Shown one piece after another: positions 16,333 through 24,221 of a DNA stretch of 37,260 nucleotides. Origin of the DNA: Streptomyces candidus (GTDB taxonomy: Bacteria > Actinomycetota > Actinomycetes > Streptomycetales > Streptomycetaceae). Below the pieces are notes generated by a model, which made no database searches, was not told where the DNA came from, and saw only the letters and a program-made list of their open reading frames with translations. The position numbers and the translations under genes are program-made. The DNA lies in contig NZ_JACHEM010000030.1 of assembly GCF_014207445.1 (NCBI RefSeq), positions 1-37,260 of the forward strand, written 5' to 3'. The stretch's first letter is position 1. Each line of letters starts with the position of its first letter.

Positions 16333-17403
16333 TCAACTGGCTTGGGGCAGGGCTCGTGGCGCGGGGCGGATCAGATGGTAGACCTCGCGGATGACGTAGC
16401 GTTTGAGGCAGCGGATGATCTCCCGTTTCGTCTTGCCCTCGGCGGTGCGGCGGGTGACGTAGGCGATGGTGGGCTGGTGGAATCGCATGCGGACGATGAC
16501 GGTGCGGTAGATCGCGGCGTTGAGCTGGCGGTGGCCGCCGTGGTTGATGCGGTGCCTGCCGCTGGTCATGCTGGAGCCGGTGGGCACGGGCGCGATGCCT
16601 GCGAGTTTGGCGAGGGCGGCTTCGGACTTGATGCGCCCGGGATTGTCGCCTACCACGACGAGGATCTCCGCGGCGGTGTCCACGCCGATGCCGAAGGGCT
16701 CCAATAGTTGCGGGGCGGTCCGCTCGACCAGCTCCCCGATCATCTGTGTGAGCTCCTTGGCCTCGGCGTTCAGGTACTGCCACCGTTTGGCGAGGGTCCG
16801 CAGGAGGTGGCGGAGCGCGTCTTCGGGTGCTTCGAGGCGTTGGGGGCGCAGGGCGGCCAGGTGCCGGGCCAGGGAGATCTGTGTCTTTCCGGCGGTCTCG
16901 CGGCGCAGGGAGTCGGGGGCGTGGACGAGCATGGCCTTCATGGTGACCATGGCTCCGGAGCGTTGTTCGACAGCCTGATCGTGAGCGACCTTGAGCTGGC
17001 GGATCATCTCGGCCCCGCCGTCAGCACTCTTGGGCGTGGCCGTCGCATAGCCGGCCAGCACGGCGCGCGCGGCGTTCTCGGCGTCCAGGGTGTCGGACTT
17101 GCCGTTCATCCGCCGCAGCCGTCGGTCGGGGCGGCCTGCCTCGACCACCTTGTGCCCGGATCGGCGGAGGAACGAGGTCAGGGTGGCGCCGTAGGAACCG
17201 GTGCCCTCGATCCCGAACGCGAGGATCCTGCCGAAGGAGTCAGCCCAGTTGAGGAGTTGCTGGAAGCCGCCGGTGTCGGTGGGGATCGTCAAGGTCCCCA
17301 GGATCCCGCCAATCGTGTCCATCACGGCTGCAACGTGCACGTGCTTGTGCGTGTCGACACCGATCACAACGTACCCGGACCTGTGCTGTTCGTCGCTGTT
17401 CAC
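16333..17403 (-). CDS. IS110-family DEDD transposase (bridge-RNA-guided recombinase family)
   Basis: 356 residues from GTG 17403, with GGGAGGAAC just upstream. The N-terminal RuvC-like domain shows all acidic residues: VIGVDTHKHVH (Asp), GIEGTGSYGATL (Glu), KSDTLDAENAARA (two Asp). A coiled-coil linker follows. The C-terminal Tnp domain has LAKLAGIAPVPTGSSMTSGR then NHGGHRQLNAAIYRTV, with the nucleophile Ser in the SS of this segment. All parts are present at normal length, so it is probably functional. An upstream in-frame start at 17466 would place the leader in the protein and is less likely. The family recombines through a structured RNA encoded in the element end. Confidence 0.95.
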   Translation of the reverse strand: MNSDEQHRSGYVVIGVDTHKHVHVAAVMDTIGGILGTLTIPTDTGGFQQLLNWADSFGRILAFGIEGTGSYGATLTSFLRRSGHKVVEAGRPDRRLRRMNGKSDTLDAENAARAVLAGYATATPKSADGGAEMIRQLKVAHDQAVEQRSGAMVTMKAMLVHAPDSLRRETAGKTQISLARHLAALRPQRLEAPEDALRHLLRTLAKRWQYLNAEAKELTQMIGELVERTAPQLLEPFGIGVDTAAEILVVVGDNPGRIKSEAALAKLAGIAPVPTGSSMTSGRHRINHGGHRQLNAAIYRTVIVRMRFHQPTIAYVTRRTAEGKTKREIIRCLKRYVIREVYHLIRPAPRALPQAS

Positions 17404-17659
17404 TGTTCCTCCCGGTCGGTAGCGTGGGGTGCACGCTGTCGCCGGCCGGGCGGACAGGACTGTCACGGGGACGCTTTGACGAGTTGGCTCCAGGCTCCTA
17501 TCAGGTCACGTCCGTCCGGCGGCAGCGCTTGCTGCGTGCCCGGCCGGCGGTCGACAGATCAACGCCAGGACACCCGTGGGGCCAGTCATAAGCAAGAGTC
17601 AGACCGTCACGGCCGGGGCTACCCAATCCTTGCGGGATCCGGTACGAACAGACTGACAG
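17404..17659 (-). ncRNA. Candidate IS110 bridge RNA leader
   Basis: The 256-bp non-coding 5' end of the IS110 element lies where IS110-group members encode the bridge RNA. Reading the minus strand 5' to 3', four segments fit the scheme of left-target, right-target, left-donor and right-donor guides, in that order. GCTTATGAC (17585-17593) matches target GCATACGAC at 7 of 9, with one difference a G-U wobble. GGCGTTG (17560-17566) is the complement of target CAACGCC. ATAGGAGC (17494-17501) is identical to the element's 3' end (16320-16327). GTGACAG (17460-17466) complements 6 of 7 bases of the element's 5' end CTGTCAG (17653-17659). A GCAGC-AAGC-GCTGC hairpin (17522-17535) separates target and donor parts. 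Matches are short; exact RNA ends are unknown. Confidence 0.65.
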
Positions 17660-18363
17660 TCGTATGCGTCGCCGACCGAGCCGATCGAGGCCGCAATGCC
17701 GGCGGCGTCCAGGTGCTCGGCGAGTCGGAAACTCGTATATTGCGACCCGGCATCGGAATGATGTATCAACTCGCCACGCCTATACGGCTGTTCGTCGCGG
17801 TCGCGTTGCCATAGGGCCATGTCCAGCGCGTCCAGGACGAGGCGTGTCTCCTTCGACAGGGAGGCGGACCAGCCGACGATCCGGCGGGAGAAGGTGTCCA
17901 CGACGAAGGCGACGTAGACGACTCCCGACCAGGTGCTGACGTGGGTGAAGTCGGCAACCCAGCAACGGTTGGGGGCCGGCGCGACGAAGTTGCGGTCCAG
18001 CAGGTCCGGCGCCCGGTCCACGGAGCTGTCCGGGATTGTGGTGATGATCTTCTTCCCGCGGACGGCACCAGCGATGTCCAGCTCGCGCATCAGGCGTTCA
18101 ACGGTGCACCGGGCCACGAGGTGGCCCTGTCGGTGCAGCTCACGCCAGACCTTCCTGGCCCCGTAAACACGGTAGTTGGACTCGAAGATCTGCTGGATGA
18201 GCGGCTTCAGCTCGGCGTCGCGAAGGGTGCGGGCCGACGGGGCCCGGAGTCGTTTGTGGTGGGCGTAATAGGTGGAAGGGGCGATCTTGCAGTCGTACTC
18301 GGTGAGCACGCGGCAGATCGGCTCGACACCGCCGAAGCGGGCCCGGTGCTCGTCGATGAACGC
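17660..18363 (-). pseudogene. IS3 transposase orfB, 5' fragment
   Basis: In the -1 frame relative to orfA it begins near LVAFIDEHRARFGGVEPIC, then the HTH_21-like region STYYAHHKRLRAPSARTL, YRVYGARKVWRELHRQG. The rve integrase core follows with ADFTHVSTWSGVVYVAF (first Asp) and HHSDAGSQYTSF (second Asp), ending GSVGDAYD at the IS110 insertion. The third catalytic residue (Glu) lies on the far side of IS110. The chimeric tail CQSVRTGSRKDW is IS110 leader read in frame. Confidence 0.92.
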
Positions 18364-18689
18364 TACGAGCGTGTGTGTGGCCGGTCGAGCTCGGCCGCGA
18401 AGAAACTCGCCGCGGCCTTCAGGATGTCGTTCGCCCGCTTCAGCTCGGCGATCTCCTTCTTCATCGCCTTGATCTGCGCGGACTCCTCCGTGGTCGTCCC
18501 CGGCCGCTGCCCGGAGTCGACCTCGTCCCGCTTCACCCAGTTCCGCAGGGTCTCGGCCGAACCGATCCCGATCTTCTGGGCGACCGCCCTCAAGGCGGCC
18601 GACTCGTTCGGATAGTCACCGCGGACCTCGGCGACCATACGGACCGCTCGTTTGCGCAGCTCAGGGGGGTAGGAGGAAGGGCGTGCCAT
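18363..18689 (-). CDS. IS3 transposase orfA (HTH protein)
   Basis: 108 residues, ATG start. HTH_8-type DNA-binding region: SSYPPELRKRAVRMVAEVRG, then ALRAVAQKIGIGSAETLRNW. A leucine-zipper-like coiled coil follows (EESAQIKAMKKEIAELKRAN, DILKAAASFFAAEL). OrfA binds the terminal repeats and regulates transposition. A full transposase would form by -1 frameshift near the GAGTTTCTTC run of its 3' end. Here orfA is intact but its orfB is broken. Confidence 0.9.
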   Translation of the reverse strand: MARPSSYPPELRKRAVRMVAEVRGDYPNESAALRAVAQKIGIGSAETLRNWVKRDEVDSGQRPGTTTEESAQIKAMKKEIAELKRANDILKAAASFFAAELDRPHTRS

Positions 18690-18743
18690 GACTCAAATCC
18701 TTTCACGGAATCGAGTCTCTATCGAACACGGGGCGGTTCACCT

Positions 18744-19403
18744 GCCAAAGAGAAACAGGCCTTCGAGGGGCAGAGCGCTGATCAGATAGCCGACAAGGCC
18801 ATCGCCGCGACCAAGAAGGCCCAGTCCATGCGCCTCTCCTCCGAGACCGCCGCCGGCGCGCAGACCTCGACAGCCGATTACGCCCTGGACACCAAGGGCA
18901 GCTGCCGGGGCACGAACACCCTGCAGGACGCCAAGGCGGAAATGCGGCGTATCGGCCCCGACACCTACATCAAGGGCAACGCCGCCTACTGGACAGCCAC
19001 CCTCAAGCAGCAGGGCGGCGGCGCCAAGGCGCAGAAGCAGGTGGCCGCGTTCAAGGACAAGTGGGTCAAGCTCCCCGCAGCCGAGGCCAAGGCCGCCCAG
19101 ACCGGGTGCGACAAGGACGCGCTCCTGGCCGCCATGGACAACGACAAGTCCGAACGCCAGGGCATGACCCGCGGCAAGGACACCCAGATCCAGGGCAAGA
19201 ACACCGCCGTCCTGCAGAAGAAGACCGCCAAGGGCGAAACCCTCACCCTCTACGTGGCCACCGAGGGCGACCCGTACATCCTCAAGCTCGACGAGAAGGG
19301 CACCAAGGGGACCACCACCACGTCCTTCAGCGATTACAACAATCCGGTCGACGTGACCGCACCCCCCGCCGGCGAAGTCGTCGACGCGGCGAAAGCAGCC
19401 TGA
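18744..19403 (+). pseudogene. Lipoprotein gene, 3' part
   Basis: Continues the interrupted lipoprotein: AKEKQAFEGQSADQIADKA, then AATKKAQSMRLSSETAAGAQ, SCRGTNTLQDAKAEMRRIG, DTYIKGNAAYWTATLKQQGG, TLTLYVATEGDPYILKLDEK. The plan (signal peptide, helix, beta-sheet surface with a late Y-I-L-K-L-D strand) resembles LppX/LprG-like or other Streptomyces lipoproteins of about 250 residues that bind lipids or act at the cell surface; this likeness is loose. Lys/Thr/Gln-rich composition. The part itself has no mutation, so the insertion appears young. Confidence 0.88.
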
Positions 19404-19533
19404 CACCACACCCATCCCACGGCACTGCAAACCCCTCACGCCAGTGGTGGGGGCTTACACGGCCCAGGCAGAGGACCGGCCGTCGTTCACCCTGGTATGA
19501 CACCGCATCTGCCCACCACTTCCGGTACCCAGG

Positions 19534-19770
19534 TCACGTCGTGCACCCGTCCTGCGCCAAGGGCGGCCGCCGGATGTCGACGTACACCCGGGCCTGCGCC
19601 CCATGCTGGCCCGGGAACCGCTGGGCCCGCACCGTGGTGGTGGCCACCCACCGCTCCCCCAGGACACGGCACACCTCAAGGAGAGTGTCCTCGTCCAGGG
19701 CGTGGACGGTCAGTACCGCAAGGCCCGGCTCGGGCAGGTGGGCGGCCAGGGCGTCATCGGTGAGTTCCAT
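19534..19770 (-). CDS. DUF6207-like small protein, 78 residues
   Basis: ATG at 19770. The pattern EPGLAVLTVHALDEDT, then LGERWVATTTVRAQRFPGQH and ARVYVDIRRP matches the Streptomyces small-protein family DUF6207 (EPGLAV-V..., RWAT, PG-x-x-G, R-Y-x-D-x-R) as I remember it. The function of the family is unknown. The frame is open upstream into a degraded phosphodiesterase, so a read-through fusion is possible, but the start at 19770 gives a family-typical length. No strong ribosome-binding site. Confidence 0.6.
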   Translation of the reverse strand: MELTDDALAAHLPEPGLAVLTVHALDEDTLLEVCRVLGERWVATTTVRAQRFPGQHGAQARVYVDIRRPPLAQDGCTT

Positions 19771-20448
19771 GCCCGCAGGAACACGGCCGCCCCACCGCCA
19801 GTTACCGGTACGCCCGGAGTTCACTCGGTCGAGAACGCACGTCCAGACGAATACCTCGACCCCTGCCTTGTGCAGCCGTGGGACTTCCTGGGTCGGGTCG
19901 AGAGGCCTTGGAAGTTGACCGAGTATGTCCTTCACGACCTGCTCGTCGAAGGACTGCAGGACCGTGCGGCGGGCTATTCCGGCGTCCGCGACCTGCTGCA
20001 GGGCCAAATGGACGGCGGCAGCCCTCTGCGGCCCCTTGATCTCCAGCAACAGCCGGGCCGGGCCCGCCTGCAGCAGCTTCAGCGCCTCTTGCAGGGTGGG
20101 GAGGCGGCTTCCGCCGGTGACCGTCAGCCGGGAAAACTGCGCATAGGTAAGCGGGTCGACGCCCCCGGTGCCGTCGGTCATCCTGTCAACGGTCTCGTCA
20201 TGCATGAGCACCGGCGTGCCGTCCTTGGTGTGCTGCACGTCCGTCTCCACCGCCTCCGCCCCATGACGGGCAGCTGCCTGGAGAGAAGCGAGGGTGGCCG
20301 ATGGCCTGCACGCGCGGACAGACGCCCCAGTACCTCTTCACCGCCGGGGCGCTGTTCGCGGAATTGGTGCGGTGCCGCTGCAAGCAGCCAGCGCACACGT
20401 CAGCAACACTGTGGCCGCCGCTGTGAACAGCTCCTGCGCGCCCTTCAC
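19771..20448 (-). pseudogene. Degraded glycerophosphodiester phosphodiesterase lipoprotein
   Basis: GTG at 20448 starts a lipoprotein signal peptide (KGAQELFTAAATVLLTC, lipobox ALAAC). The frame then hits TGA after RTAPRR. The remainder of a GDPD domain resumes downstream in the same frame: TLASLQAAARHGAEAVETDV, VLMHDETVDRMTDGTG, LLLEIKGP, TVLQSFDEQVV and GVEVFVWT. The catalytic H-R-G...E-N part is missing: a neighbouring frame reads VQAIGH and the domain resumes only at TLASL, so the DNA between them is deleted. The end GV-D-G-I-I-T-D-R-P is also lost and replaced by the small DUF6207-like gene in frame. Both termini of the enzyme are therefore destroyed. GDPDs release glycerol-3-phosphate from glycerophosphodiesters. 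Confidence 0.72.
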
Positions 20449-20767
20449 ACCGGCCCGTGGATTACGGGACGGCGCTGCGATGGGCGGGGGTGGCACGGCG
20501 AGCTATACAGGCGGGGGCCGAGCTTCGCTCTAGCGTATGCGCTGGTGGCGCAGTGGTGGGATCTGGGCTGCAGCTGGGGGCGGAAGACGAGCTGGCCGCA
20601 GCGTCTGCATCAGGCCCGGTCACACTGGCGACGCCTGGTGTCCTGCCACTGTGGGGCTGGCCGGCTCGCTCTGGGCAGTCGGCACACGTAGACCGATGCA
20701 GGCTGACTATCGTCCGGCCGCGGCCTGGGCACCGATTTGGTGCCCAGGTCCACGGACGGTGGGCGGA
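20449..20767. other. Intergenic stretch with a relic and a terminator
   Basis: About 320 bases. Its left end (20390-20475) is about 80 percent identical to 32520-32590. No supported gene; a plus frame ending GRLALGSRHT is uncharacterised. The VCBS gene terminator lies at 20724-20748. Confidence 0.4.
20724..20748 (-). terminator. Terminator of the VCBS gene
   Basis: Perfect 10-bp stem CCTGGGCACC / GGTGCCCAGG with a 5-base loop, 20 bases after the stop codon of the large secreted protein on the minus strand. Confidence 0.75.
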
Positions 20768-23700
20768 TCAGCTGATGGTTTGGTAGTTGGCGAACGCATT
20801 CGACGCGGTGGTCAGCGTTGTATGCAACGCTGAGGTGAAGTCGGCGAAAAACCGGAGTTCGCCTGAATTTGGCGTGGTGGCCCATAGGTCGAACTTGCCA
20901 TTGTTGTTAGCGTCCGGTGCAGCGGTGAATTGAGGAACAGTCGCCGTGCTCCAATTCCAGCCGATCAGGGCACGATCGCTGAGGCTGATGTCATAGCCAT
21001 AGTCGCCCTCGCGCCCATGGAAGACGTAGAGCCCGCCTGCGTCCGGCCGGTCGTACCGAGCGACGAGATCGGCTTGTCCGTCCGCGTTCCAGTCCCCTGG
21101 CGCAGCGAGCGTGATTTCGCCGACAGTGGAGACGCCCTCGGAAATGGGGTCGTCAGGACCGGCGAGCAGAACAGGGTCGCGGACACTGTCGAGGCGATTA
21201 TCGGGCGCGCCGTAATAGAGCCAGAGGAACTTCCCGTCGTTGACGATCAGGTCGGGGTATCCGGGAATGTCGAGTTTCCCGTCGCCGTCTGTGTCCGTAC
21301 CGCCGTCGACATCGCCGACGGCGAGGATCTGTTTGGCGCCGCTCTTCCAGTGGTTGTTGGCGGGGTCGAAGGTGGTGAGTTCCTGCCGTGTTGGGACATT
21401 TGTGCAGTTGGTGCACGCGAAGCCGTAGCCATTGTTGTGATGAAGCCACATGCGGTGCGTGCCGAGGGCGGTGTCGTTGCGCAGGGCGATGAGGTCTTCG
21501 TATCCGTCGTCGGTCCAGTCGCCGCGGTGAGTGATTTTGGCGCCGGTCCAGGTGTCGGCGCTGGCTCGAGCGGAGGCGTCGGCGACTTGGCCGTCGCCGG
21601 CACCGTAGAAGCGGTGCAAGATGCCGTCCTTGTCGATGGCCCACAGGTCGGAATTTCCGTCACCGTTGATGTCGCCGGGTTTGTCGGGGACCTTGGTGCC
21701 GTTGGCGTAGAAGAGGTAGGTGTTTTCGTCGGAGGGGTTGTTTGCCCTATCGAAGCTTCGGACATAGAGATGGTTGGATCCGGCGACGGTTGGTGTGAGC
21801 TTTACGGTGATCGACCCGCCGGCGGCGGCCGGTGCGGCAGTGCGGCGGGTGGTGTCCCAGTCGCTCCAGTATTCGTACCTGGCCACGTCAGCGATACCGC
21901 CGCTCGTGAAGGTGAAAGTTCCTTCGGAGCGCACACTTCCGGTGTTGGTTGGCCAGCCGTCATCACCGTTCGGGAATTGCACGGAGGTAACTCCGGGGGG
22001 GTTGCTGGGGCGGGTGGCATCGAAGCCAAAGTGGCACTGGGCGGTCCAGGCGCTGTTTAGCGCGCCGTCCTCGGAGCGAACTGACCACGTGAACGTTCCG
22101 CCGTTGGGGACTTTGGCGTCTGACAGGAGTTTCGAGAGAGCGGCCTTGCTGGTCTTGAGTTTGGCTACTGTTCCCGACGTGACCGAGACCAGCTGATTGA
22201 CCTCGTTGCTGGCTCCTCCATGACCGGTGGGCCACAGGACGAAACGGGCTTTCACCGTACCGCCGTCGCGGTCAATGACTTTCGCACCGAGGTAGACGTC
22301 TGTGTTGCCGATGGTGGTGTACGGGGTGGTGACCCCACAGTTGGAGCCGCTGCTCGGTGACGTGTAGAGGCCGGTCGGCTTGTCCGGGCGGGTGTTGTAG
22401 GTGGTGGAGAGTACTGCGGATTTGGCGTCGAACTTTTTCCATGCGTAGGTGTCAGTTTCATTGGAGGCGCGCATGCCGAGGGTGATGTTGTTCCACTTGT
22501 TCGTGACCGAGTCGTTGGCGGCGGAGGTCACATCGAAGGCGAGGTTCCCAGCAGGGCAGGAGCTGTTGTAGCCCTTGGATTCGTTGACCGAGGCCAGCTT
22601 GCGCCCCCAGGACGGCTGGTTGTTCCAGGAGGTGGAGGAGCTGATGCTGCCGGTGAGCCACAGTTCTGCGGGCCTGTCGGTGCAGGACCAGGACCAGCTG
22701 TTCCGGATCTGGAAGACGGACTTAGTGATGACCTTGTCGGTGTTCCAGAGATTGTTGGAGTCCATGCGGAAGAAGGAGCGGCCGGTGCCACCGTCTTGGT
22801 TCTCGTAGCCGATGCGTGCCGCTGAGGTGCCCTTGCTGCCATCAGCGTTGATCCAGCCGGCGCCGTTGTAGAACGTGGCGGATGGGTACTTCTTGTACGC
22901 GATGGCCCAGGCCTCGCGTGATCCGCTGACCGAGGGGTCGATGTAGACCGGGTAGGTGATGTCCTTGCCCGTGAGTATGTGCTGGTCGGGTTCGAGCGTC
23001 ATCTGGTCTTCAGCTACCGCGAGGGGCATGGCTGCTTCCTGGGCTCCGTGGCCGGGCTCGAACTCGTCTGTGGGTGGAGACTGGGCGGCTCTGCCCAGGG
23101 TGGCCGGACCCGTGGCGGCGTCGCTGCTGTCCCACATCCGAGGCGTGGGGGCGGTGAATATGACCTGTCCGGCCGGGTTCACGGCCTTGAGGTTGCCATG
23201 TTCGTCGGCGGACACATCCACGCCCTCGGTGCCGAGCTTGAAGTCGAGGCTCTTCAGCTCCGGGTTGGTGGCCGCCTCGGCGGTCTTTACCACGAGTAGC
23301 TGGCTGAAGCCGCTCGTTCCGGCCCGAAGCTTCAGGTCTACCCCCTTGAAGACCTCGGGGTAGGTGACGGTGTTTCCCGAAACTTCTGGTTTGGGCAGCG
23401 GCTTGGGCCATGACCAGGACATGCTGCGGCCGTCGCGAGTGATGGTCGCGAGCGGGCCCTCTCCTCCTCCGGAGAACGTCAACCCGACCTCTGTGGCCTT
23501 GGTGACCAGAGTTCCGTTCCCGGCGCTCTGCAGGTCGGGATCGATGGGGACGAGGGTGCGGTCCTTGCGCACCCATTGAGGCACCGCATACGTGTCCTGG
23601 GTGAAGGTGCCCTCGGGGTTGGCGAACACCTGGGACGTCTCTGTGCGCTGGGCAAGGACTTCTACCGGGCCGCCCGTTCTTTGTGCCTTGGCGATCGCCG

Positions 23701-23866
23701 CGGCCTCTTCGGAAACTGGCTCGGGCGCCGCGGCCGCACGGGGCGGCGCCGCAGCAGGGGCTGGTCCTGCCGCCGCCAGAGGGATCGCCAGGGCAAGCGC
23801 CAGCGGTAGGGCCAGCGGTATCCGCAGGCGTGGCGTGTGTCTGGGCCTTCGGTGCTGAATCCTCAT
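20768..23866 (-). CDS. Large secreted DNRLRE / FG-GAP (VCBS) repeat protein
   Basis: About 1032 residues. ATG at 23866 with AAAGGAAGTGTG before it (GTG at 23869 also possible). A Sec signal peptide is clear: basic RIQHRRPRHTPRLR, core IPLALPLALALAIPLAA, then Ala/Pro. The N-terminal beta domain (WVRKDRTLVPIDPDLQ, VFKGVDLKLRAGTSGFSQ) and the DNRLRE-type region YPVYIDPSVSGS...SWNNQPSWGRK are those seen at the N-terminus of wall-associated RHS proteins. A fibronectin-like stretch follows (TRPDKPTGLY, ARFVLWP). The C-terminus has FG-GAP/VCBS repeats with calcium-binding DINGDGNSDLWAIDKDG, GDWTDDGYEDLIAL, VDGGTDTDGDGKLDIPG and GDWNADGQADLVARYD. It is exported and probably a calcium-dependent beta-propeller. 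Divergent from the RHS gene; shared promoter region suggests co-function. Confidence 0.92.
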   Translation of the reverse strand: MRIQHRRPRHTPRLRIPLALPLALALAIPLAAAGPAPAAAPPRAAAAPEPVSEEAAAIAKAQRTGGPVEVLAQRTETSQVFANPEGTFTQDTYAVPQWVRKDRTLVPIDPDLQSAGNGTLVTKATEVGLTFSGGGEGPLATITRDGRSMSWSWPKPLPKPEVSGNTVTYPEVFKGVDLKLRAGTSGFSQLLVVKTAEAATNPELKSLDFKLGTEGVDVSADEHGNLKAVNPAGQVIFTAPTPRMWDSSDAATGPATLGRAAQSPPTDEFEPGHGAQEAAMPLAVAEDQMTLEPDQHILTGKDITYPVYIDPSVSGSREAWAIAYKKYPSATFYNGAGWINADGSKGTSAARIGYENQDGGTGRSFFRMDSNNLWNTDKVITKSVFQIRNSWSWSCTDRPAELWLTGSISSSTSWNNQPSWGRKLASVNESKGYNSSCPAGNLAFDVTSAANDSVTNKWNNITLGMRASNETDTYAWKKFDAKSAVLSTTYNTRPDKPTGLYTSPSSGSNCGVTTPYTTIGNTDVYLGAKVIDRDGGTVKARFVLWPTGHGGASNEVNQLVSVTSGTVAKLKTSKAALSKLLSDAKVPNGGTFTWSVRSEDGALNSAWTAQCHFGFDATRPSNPPGVTSVQFPNGDDGWPTNTGSVRSEGTFTFTSGGIADVARYEYWSDWDTTRRTAAPAAAGGSITVKLTPTVAGSNHLYVRSFDRANNPSDENTYLFYANGTKVPDKPGDINGDGNSDLWAIDKDGILHRFYGAGDGQVADASARASADTWTGAKITHRGDWTDDGYEDLIALRNDTALGTHRMWLHHNNGYGFACTNCTNVPTRQELTTFDPANNHWKSGAKQILAVGDVDGGTDTDGDGKLDIPGYPDLIVNDGKFLWLYYGAPDNRLDSVRDPVLLAGPDDPISEGVSTVGEITLAAPGDWNADGQADLVARYDRPDAGGLYVFHGREGDYGYDISLSDRALIGWNWSTATVPQFTAAPDANNNGKFDLWATTPNSGELRFFADFTSALHTTLTTASNAFANYQTIS

Positions 23867-24221
23867 CACACTTCCTTTTCAGTGTGTACTCGAATTCCCG
23901 GCACACTACAGGTCCCAGTACCTGGCGCACGACCAACGGAAATCATGTCCGGAAGATGCTTAATAGGTAGGTAACGATCTTCCCTCCGATTGTCACCATT
24001 TGCACCAACAGCGCGGCCCCGAGGAGGCAAAGTGTCGGCTCTAGAGGAGTAAATACATTCCGTCAAGGCCGATTTGTGCAGGATTTTACAAGCACGGCCG
24101 AATTTCGGTTCGGAAAGGGCCGAGAAGGTGAATCAGATTCTCCGTCTCCCTGTCAGATGGGTGCCCTCCCTGTTACTGTCCGCAGGATCTTCATCCTTGT
24201 GTACTTCTCATGGGGGGAATT
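23867..24221. promoter_or_regulatory. Divergent promoter region of the VCBS and RHS genes
   Basis: 355 bases, noticeably AT-richer than the flanks (for example GATTTTACAAGC at 24079-24090). It should contain both promoters. No box could be named with confidence. A single control region for both large secreted genes is the natural reading. Confidence 0.5.

Larger units (their letters stand above)
16318..17659 (-). mobile_element. IS110-family insertion sequence
   Basis: 1342 bp inserted inside IS3 orfB. Removing it rejoins GACGCATACGAC to AACGCCCTCATGG, restoring the conserved DAYD-NAL-MEST stretch, so the ends are fixed to within one base (the G at 16317/17659 is shared). No terminal inverted repeats and no clear target duplication, as expected of IS110. 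Contains one intact DEDD transposase (minus strand) and a 256-bp non-coding leader at its 5' end. The short motif ATAGGAGC occurs at the 3' end of the element (16320-16327, reverse strand) and again inside the leader. Confidence 0.92.
16068..18740 (-). mobile_element. IS3-family insertion sequence carrying a nested IS110 element
   Basis: Terminal inverted repeats: TGAACCGTTCCGGGTTCGG (16068 on) and TGAACCGCCCCGTGTTCGA (from 18740 inward); over 26 bases, 22 match, ending in the shared TAGAGAC. The host sequence CCT is duplicated (16065-16067 and 18741-18743), the usual 3-bp target duplication of IS3. Without the nested IS110 the element is about 1.33 kb, normal for IS3. It carries orfA and orfB on the minus strand with a -1 shift between them. 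It inserted into a lipoprotein gene after the codon for Pro42. Confidence 0.92.

Noticed and set aside
16708..17814. Plus-strand 368-residue frame antisense to the IS110 transposase
   Set aside because: Mirror of the GC-rich codon pattern of the real transposase; no domain.
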